This document shows, piece after piece, positions 55,472 through 64,000 of a stretch of DNA of 64,000 nt (its first letter is position 1; each line of letters begins with the position of its first letter). Source of the DNA: Bifidobacterium parmae (GTDB taxonomy: Bacteria; Actinomycetota; Actinomycetes; Actinomycetales; Bifidobacteriaceae); contig NZ_NMWT01000003.1 of assembly GCF_002860365.1 (NCBI RefSeq), positions 124,001-188,000 of the forward strand. The letters run 5' to 3'. A program made the position numbers and the translations under genes. Below the pieces are notes generated by a model. That model saw nothing but the letters and a program-made list of their open reading frames with translations, was not told where the DNA came from and did not search any database.

Positions 55472-55521
55472 GTTACCGGTCACGAAACATTCTCGTAACC
55501 GAAGTTTCGAGCGCGTGAAAC
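55472..55521 (+). promoter_or_regulatory. GlnR-like nitrogen-control box in front of glnA
   Basis: GTTAC (55472-55476), GAAAC (55484-55488), GTAAC (55495-55499) and GAAAC (55517-55521): alternating GTnAC / GAAAC halves with spacing 6-7 for the first three, as in actinobacterial GlnR sites. TATCCT or TTTAAT near 55531-55540 could be the -10. This would place glnA under nitrogen control; the match is by eye. Confidence 0.5.
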
Positions 55522-55572
55522 GCACGTTCCTATCCTTTAATCCTGTAAATCATTTCGATAAAAGGAGCGATC

Positions 55573-57021
55573 GTGGCTGAGAACAAGATCTTCGCCCATA
55601 CGCCGGAAGAGGCCGAAGCCCTCATCAACAAGGAAGGCGTCGAGTACGTCTCCGTCCGTTTCACCGATCTGATCGGCGTGCAGCAGCACTTCACCGTTCC
55701 GGTCAGCGAGTTCCTGGACAACGCGTTCACCGACGGCATGCCGTTCGACGGCTCGTCCGTGCAGGGCTTCCAGGCCATCAACGAGTCCGACATGAAGCTG
55801 GTCCCGGATGTGACCACCGCCTTCATCGACCCGTTCCGCAAGCACAAGACCCTGGACGTCTCCTTCTCCATCGTCGACCCGCTGACCGATGAGCCGTACT
55901 CCCGCGACCCGCGTCAGGTCGCCGGCAAGGCCGAGGCCTACCTGAAGTCCACCGGCATCGCCGACACCGCGTCCTTCGCCCCGGAGGCCGAGTTCTTCAT
56001 CTTCGACAAGGTCCGCTACGAGAACTCCGCCCAGCGCTCCTTCTACGAGGTGGACTCCATCGAGGCCCCGTGGAACACCGGCGTCGACACCGAAGAGGAC
56101 GGCACCCCGAACATCGGCTTCAAGAACCGCGTCAAGCGCGGCTACTTCCCGGTCCCGCCGATCGACCACAACCAGGACCTGCGCGACGACATGGTCGCCA
56201 ACCTGCAGAAGGTCGGCCTGCAGCTCGAGCGTTCCCACCACGAGGTGGCGGGCGCCGGCCAGCAGGAGATCAACTACCGCTTCAACACGCTGCAGCACGC
56301 CGGCGACGACCTGATGAAGTACAAGTACGTCGTCCACGAGACCGCCGCCCTCGCCGGCAAGTCCGTGACCTTCATGCCGAAGCCGATCGCCGGCGACAAC
56401 GGCACCGGCATGCACTGCCACCAGTCCCTGTGGAAGGACGGCAAGCCGCTGTTCTACGACGAGCAGGGCTACGGCGGCCTGTCCGACATCGCCCGCTGGT
56501 ACATCGGCGGCCTCATCAAGCACTCCTCCGCGGTCGTCGCGTTCACGAACCCGTCGCTGAACTCGTTCCACCGTCTGGTCCCGGGCTTCGAGGCCCCGGT
56601 CTCGCTGGTCTACTCGGCCCGCAACCGCTCCGCCGCCATCCGCATCCCGCTGGCCGGCACCTCCCCCGCCTCCAAGCGCATCGAGTTCCGCGCCCCGGAT
56701 CCGTCCTGCAACCCGTTCCTGGCCTTCTCCGCCCAGATGATGGCCGGCCTCGACGGCATCCTGAACCACATCGAGCCGCCGGCTCCGGTCGACAAGGACC
56801 TCTACGAGCTGCCGCCGGAAGAGCACGCGAACATCAAGCAGGTGCCGAGCTCCCTCGGCGAGGCGCTCAACGCCCTTGAGGAGGACAACGACTTCCTCAC
56901 CGCCGGCGACGTGTTCACCCCGGACCTCATCGAGACCTGGATCGAGCTGAAGCGCGACGAGATCGACCAGGCCCGCCTGGCCCCGACCCCGCTCGAGTAC
57001 GAGCTCTACTACCACATCTGA
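55573..57021 (+). CDS. glnA: Glutamine synthetase, type I
   Basis: 482 residues from a GTG after AAAGGAG. Makes glutamine from glutamate, ammonia and ATP. Catalytic features: [31 protein letters not shown] (substrate loop), [26 protein letters not shown]. The adenylylation site [10 protein letters not shown] is present (type I-beta), so GlnE may regulate it. Very biased codon use towards C-ending codons suggests high expression. Confidence 0.98.
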   Translation: MAENKIFAHTPEEAEALINKEGVEYVSVRFTDLIGVQQHFTVPVSEFLDNAFTDGMPFDGSSVQGFQAINESDMKLVPDVTTAFIDPFRKHKTLDVSFSIVDPLTDEPYSRDPRQVAGKAEAYLKSTGIADTASFAPEAEFFIFDKVRYENSAQRSFYEVDSIEAPWNTGVDTEEDGTPNIGFKNRVKRGYFPVPPIDHNQDLRDDMVANLQKVGLQLERSHHEVAGAGQQEINYRFNTLQHAGDDLMKYKYVVHETAALAGKSVTFMPKPIAGDNGTGMHCHQSLWKDGKPLFYDEQGYGGLSDIARWYIGGLIKHSSAVVAFTNPSLNSFHRLVPGFEAPVSLVYSARNRSAAIRIPLAGTSPASKRIEFRAPDPSCNPFLAFSAQMMAGLDGILNHIEPPAPVDKDLYELPPEEHANIKQVPSSLGEALNALEEDNDFLTAGDVFTPDLIETWIELKRDEIDQARLAPTPLEYELYYHI

Positions 57022-57047
57022 GTTCCACTCGGAAACCGTGGTTTTCG

Positions 57048-57088
57048 GAAAGCCCCGCAAAGGATGCAAACGCCTTCGCGGGGCTTTC
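57048..57088 (+). terminator. Terminator after glnA
   Basis: GAAAGCCCCGC and GCGGGGCTTTC (57048-57088) form a strong stem 27 bp after the glnA stop, with a few T inside and after the distal arm. Confidence 0.8.
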
Positions 57089-57299
57089 CCGTATCCATGC
57101 ATGCCGTCATCCGCGCATGCCGTTCACATCCCGTTCGCCGGAATATACGTCCGGATATATGGGTGTACGTCGTTTTCGGCGGTACGATGGAGATGTACAC
57201 GACCCGTGAGACGCATGGTGGCGTGTCAACGGGCACATGCCGGCTCCGCGGTCCGATACGAGGACGACGGACCGGAACCAAGCAGAAGGGAAATGACAG

Positions 57300-57830
57300 A
57301 TGACCGACAACAACCAGGCTCCCCAGCCGCAAGCACCCTACGGACAACCTGAGTACGGCGCGCCCGCCCCGCAGACGCCGCAGTACGGAACCCCCGCCCC
57401 GGCACCCCAGTACGGCGCCCCCGCGTACGGCCAGCCAGCGCCGGCGGGCTACGGCGCGCCCCAGCAGAACCCGTACGCGCAGCCGGCCCCCGGCTACGGC
57501 GCCCCCCAGCAGCCCGCATACGGCCAGCCCGCTCCCGGCTACGGCTACGGCGCGCCCCAGCAGTCGCCGTACGCGCAGCCGGCCCCCGGCTACGGCTACG
57601 GCGCCCCGGTCGACGACAAGGGCTCGTTCGGCTGGGCCGTGCTCGGCTTCTTCTTCCCGCTCATCGGCCTCATCCTGTTCCTCGTGTGGAAGGACTCCAA
57701 GCCGGGCGACGCGAAGATGGCCGGCATGGGTGCGCTCGTCTCCGTGATCGCCAGCGTGGCCCTGTGGCTGCTGTTCATCATCATCGGCATCATCGCCGCC
57801 GCGGCCTCCAGTTTCGCCGTGCTGCTGTGA
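57300..57830 (+). CDS. Pro/Gly/Tyr-rich small membrane protein
   Basis: 176 residues. The first 100 are built of repeats such as APGYGAPQQ, YGQPAP and PYAQPAPGYGYGAP; the rest has two membrane helices (FGWAVLGFFFPLIGLILFLVW and MGALVSVIASVALWLLFIIIGIIAAAASS). It resembles small DUF4190/TM2-like proteins with PGY tails. Function unknown. A good ribosome site (AGAAGGGA) precedes it. Confidence 0.8.
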   Translation: MTDNNQAPQPQAPYGQPEYGAPAPQTPQYGTPAPAPQYGAPAYGQPAPAGYGAPQQNPYAQPAPGYGAPQQPAYGQPAPGYGYGAPQQSPYAQPAPGYGYGAPVDDKGSFGWAVLGFFFPLIGLILFLVWKDSKPGDAKMAGMGALVSVIASVALWLLFIIIGIIAAAASSFAVLL

Positions 57831-57864
57831 CGCACTGATACGATCCATCCGCCAACCGACGCGT

Positions 57865-57912
57865 CGTGGGTGTGGGATGGTCCCCGAAGCGGGGGACCAT
57901 CCCACACCCACG
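57865..57912. terminator. Strong symmetric terminator hairpin
   Basis: Arms of 21 bp (CGTGGGTGTGGGATGGTCCCC and its exact complement) around a short loop, 34 bp after the stop of the Pro/Gly/Tyr-rich gene. No T-run. It should end transcription before the CDF gene. Confidence 0.8.
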
Positions 57913-58002
57913 TTCCATATCACGGCATGTCCGCCATGGTGCGGGGCGCGCACCATCACGGCCACGGCGCGGCTACAATCGCTTCCGGAAGAGAGGATAA
58001 CC

Positions 58003-61766
<3,764 letters not shown>

Positions 61767-61852
61767 CTCTGGCATGGCGGGCGTTCGCACGCTAGGCTGG
61801 TACGCGGCATACGCGATATGAACAACCGATCGGCGACGAAGAGGAGGACGCG

Positions 61853-62986
61853 TTGACGGACAGCAGGCACATCGAGGCGGCGATCTACGAGAGGCTGAGC
61901 AAGGTCATCGACCCGGAACTCGGGCGTTCCGTCACCGATCTGGGCATGATCGCGGCGATCGACGCGACGCCCGCCGCCGGACGGGACGGCGGCGACGGCG
62001 CGCGCGACGCCTATGACGTGACCGTGCACGTCGAACTCACCGTGCCCGGCTGCCCGCTGAGCGAGACCATCACGAACCAGATCAACGGCGCGGTCGCCTC
62101 CTACCCGGACGCGGATCTCACGCCGCGCATCGAGGTCGGTTCGATGAGCCGCGACAAGCTCGACGACCTCGTCGCCGGGCTCAAGGCGGAACGCAAGCAG
62201 AACCCGTTCAACAAGCCGGGCGTCAAGACGCGCATCTTCGCGATCGCCTCCGGCAAGGGCGGCGTCGGCAAGTCGTCGGTCACCGCGAACCTGGCCGCCA
62301 CGTTCGCCGCGCTCGGCTACGACACGGCCGCCATCGACGCGGACATCTACGGCTTCTCCCTGCCGCGCCTGTTCGGCGTGCACACGCAGCCCACGAACCT
62401 CAACGGCATGCTGATGCCCGTGACCGCGTGGGGCGTCAAACTCATCTCGATCGGCATGTTCGCCGGCGCGGACCGCGCGATCCTGTGGCGCGGTCCGAGG
62501 CTCCAGCGTTCGCTCGAACAGTTCCTGTCCGACGTGTGGTGGGGCGAGCCGGACGTGCTGCTGCTCGACCTCGCGCCCGGCACCGGCGACATGGCGATCT
62601 CGGTGGCGCAGGCGCTGCCCAACGCGGAGCTCGTGGTCGTGACCACGCCCCAGCCGAGCGCGTCCGACGTGGCCGTGCGCTCCGGGCTCGTCGCATTGCA
62701 GGTGCCGATGAAGGTGCGCGGCGTCGTGGAGAACATGAGCTACTACGAGCACAAGGGCGAGAAGCTGGAGATCTTCGGCCGCGGCGGCGGCGAGCGCGTG
62801 AGTTCGCAATTGTCCGAGGCGCTCGGCTACGACGTGCCGCTGATGGCGCAATTGCCGCTCGAGCCGGAGCTGCGCGAGACCGGCGAGGCGGGCCGCCCGG
62901 CCGTGCTGGACGCGGACGGCGCGTTGAGGACCGATGGCGTCGGCGCCGAATTCAAGGCGCTGGCCGAACGGCTGATGGCGGCGTAG
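61853..62986 (+). CDS. mrp: Mrp/NBP35-family iron-sulfur carrier ATPase
   Basis: 377 residues. An N-terminal MIP18/DUF59 part (AAIYERLSKVIDPELGRSVTDLGMI), then the deviant P-loop GKGGVGKSSVTANLA and DADIYGFSLPRLF, LLLDLAPGTGDM. It hands iron-sulfur clusters to target proteins. The start is taken as TTG at 61853 after GAGGAGG; no in-frame ATG fits. A 12-codon reading (ATG 61818, TGA at 61854-61856) ends over this start. Confidence 0.93.
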   Translation: MTDSRHIEAAIYERLSKVIDPELGRSVTDLGMIAAIDATPAAGRDGGDGARDAYDVTVHVELTVPGCPLSETITNQINGAVASYPDADLTPRIEVGSMSRDKLDDLVAGLKAERKQNPFNKPGVKTRIFAIASGKGGVGKSSVTANLAATFAALGYDTAAIDADIYGFSLPRLFGVHTQPTNLNGMLMPVTAWGVKLISIGMFAGADRAILWRGPRLQRSLEQFLSDVWWGEPDVLLLDLAPGTGDMAISVAQALPNAELVVVTTPQPSASDVAVRSGLVALQVPMKVRGVVENMSYYEHKGEKLEIFGRGGGERVSSQLSEALGYDVPLMAQLPLEPELRETGEAGRPAVLDADGALRTDGVGAEFKALAERLMAA

Positions 62987-63016
62987 GTTCCCGCGCGGGC
63001 TCCCACAGAGGTTCCC

Positions 63017-63055
63017 GGGGTGGTGGTTTCGCACCGGACGCGAAACCACCACCCC
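63017..63055. terminator. Convergent terminator between mrp and the TPR-like gene
   Basis: GGGGTGGTGGTTTCGC and its exact complement around a 7-base loop. It lies between two convergent genes and can serve both. Confidence 0.82.
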
Positions 63056-63066
63056 GCCCTGTTCCC

Positions 63067-64000
63067 TCACCCGTTGAGCGAGCGGATGAATTGCGCCTGC
63101 ACCACGTCGATGCCGTTGGTCTCGTCGTCGTTCATGCGCGCGGACGCGACGGACAGCGTGCGCGCGGGCACGAACAGCCCCTCGTCCACGGTGACGCGCG
63201 CCGCGTCGCGCACGATGCCCGCCACCTCGGTGTGCGGCCAGACGGGCAGGTCGTGGGCGGCGAGCACGTGTGCCGCGTCGTCCACGCTTTCCGGCACGCG
63301 GATGCACTGCGAGTCGGCGCGCGCGACGAGCTCCTGCAGTTCGCCTTCCAGCGAGCCGATCTGGCCGGGCGCGATGTGGTCGCTCATCAGGTAGGCGGCC
63401 ACGGCCGTCTCGAAACGGTCCTGCATCCATTCCGCGTAGGCGAGACGGTAGTAGGCGAACGCGGCGTCGTCGCGGTCGAGGGCGACGTTGAGCGCGTTGA
63501 GGCATGCGGCGCGCGCCGAATCCCAGTCCTCGCTGCGCGCCAGCTGCACGGCGAGCTTCAGATGCGTGAGCGGGTAGGCGGGCGCGTAGGAGACCATCGT
63601 GTTGAGATGCTTGAGCGACGCCTTCGCGCCCTTGATCTGGGCGAGCACGTCGGCGAGCTCCATGTGCGCGTAGAACAGGTTGTCGGGGATGAGCACGGTG
63701 CGCTCCCCCTGTGTGGCGAACAGCCGGTTGTAGATGACGCGTTCCGCATACGAGTTGAAGTAGCGGGGCACGCCGCCGCCGTTCGCGTAGAGCGCGTCGA
63801 GCCGGCCGATCGCCGCCTCCGCGGTGTCGAGCGCCTGGTCCACCTGTCCGCCGAACAGCAGGTCGCGCGCCTTGAGCCGCTCCTTGTCGAGCTCGTCGGC
63901 CAGGGCAATCGTGACGGGCGGGGTGTCGCGTCCGTCGATGAGCGCGCTGGTCACGTTCGGCGCCTGTTCGGCGAGTTCCGGATCGCCGATCATGTCGATG
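63067..64000 (-). CDS. TPR-like protein, 5' end outside the window
   Basis: At least 310 residues; the frame runs off the right edge, and MIGDPELAEQ at 63993 is only one possible start. Helical repeats such as ARDLLFGGQVDQALDTAEAAIGRLDALYA and KHLNTMVSYAPAYPLTHLKLAVQLARSEDWDSARAACLNALNVALDRDDAAFAYYRLAYAEWMQDRFETAVAAYL look like tetratricopeptide units. Function unknown. It is convergent with mrp. Confidence 0.7.
   Translation of the reverse strand, partial: IDMIGDPELAEQAPNVTSALIDGRDTPPVTIALADELDKERLKARDLLFGGQVDQALDTAEAAIGRLDALYANGGGVPRYFNSYAERVIYNRLFATQGERTVLIPDNLFYAHMELADVLAQIKGAKASLKHLNTMVSYAPAYPLTHLKLAVQLARSEDWDSARAACLNALNVALDRDDAAFAYYRLAYAEWMQDRFETAVAAYLMSDHIAPGQIGSLEGELQELVARADSQCIRVPESVDDAAHVLAAHDLPVWPHTEVAGIVRDAARVTVDEGLFVPARTLSVASARMNDDETNGIDVVQAQFIRSLNG

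Overview
The window is high-GC chromosomal DNA from an actinobacterium, almost certainly a Bifidobacterium. The reasons are the gene order and protein types: an argCJBDFRG cluster with argH nearby, a LigA with an extra-long middle region, glnA followed by a Pro/Gly/Tyr-rich membrane protein, a DUF3043-lpd-DUF4191-glnA block, and CTCCCGC-type hairpin repeats between genes. I cannot name the species. I saw no rRNA, tRNA, IS element or CRISPR array.

Layout. (1) 54-6177: tyrS, a membrane protein, an HD-domain protein, a rhodanese, and the thiazole-synthesis genes thiS-thiG-thiF behind a TPP riboswitch and terminator. (2) 6178-7650: argH, isolated from the rest of the arg genes. (3) 7703-18979: a type I restriction-modification (R-M) locus read leftward from a promoter at about 16800. 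Its order is RHH protein, GIY-YIG/DUF4357 protein, hsdM, hsdS, a three-gene DUF3990/unknown/DUF3791 module, hsdR. Behind it lie a tyrosine recombinase and two silent hsdS specificity cassettes. The core CTTACGCTG bounds every specificity domain, so the locus looks like an hsdS shufflon. (4) 19072-21239: a relB/yoeB toxin-antitoxin pair and an ATPase with a 39-bp palindrome in front. (5) 21268-28288: HAD phosphatase, ABC-2 exporter and a divergent two-component system. (6) 28660-36254: argG-argR-argF-argD-argB-argJ-argC with ArgR boxes before argC and argG. (7) 36395-42088: membrane protein, pheT, pheS, 23S/tRNA methyltransferase. (8) 42179-47078: a second accessory patch with another ATPase, a truncated DUF2326 protein, a toxin/immunity-like pair and a broken RhuM-Fic gene. 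(9) 47264-50615: a YkoEDC-type ECF transporter for a thiamine precursor under a second TPP riboswitch. (10) 50651-64000: core genes (M20 peptidase, DUF3043, lpd, DUF4191, glnA, CDF transporter, ligA, mrp, and a TPR-like protein cut by the window end).

How parts work together. Two TPP riboswitches put thiazole synthesis and precursor uptake under one signal. The arg operon makes arginine from glutamate under ArgR, but about 21 kb of other DNA separates argG from argH, so argH now lies 52 bp behind hsdR with no clear terminator between them. The most interesting system is the R-M locus. Its HsdS carries two virtually identical target-recognition domains, spare domains sit beside a recombinase, and a probable ADP-ribosyltransferase-type toxin module is built into the same operon between hsdS and hsdR.
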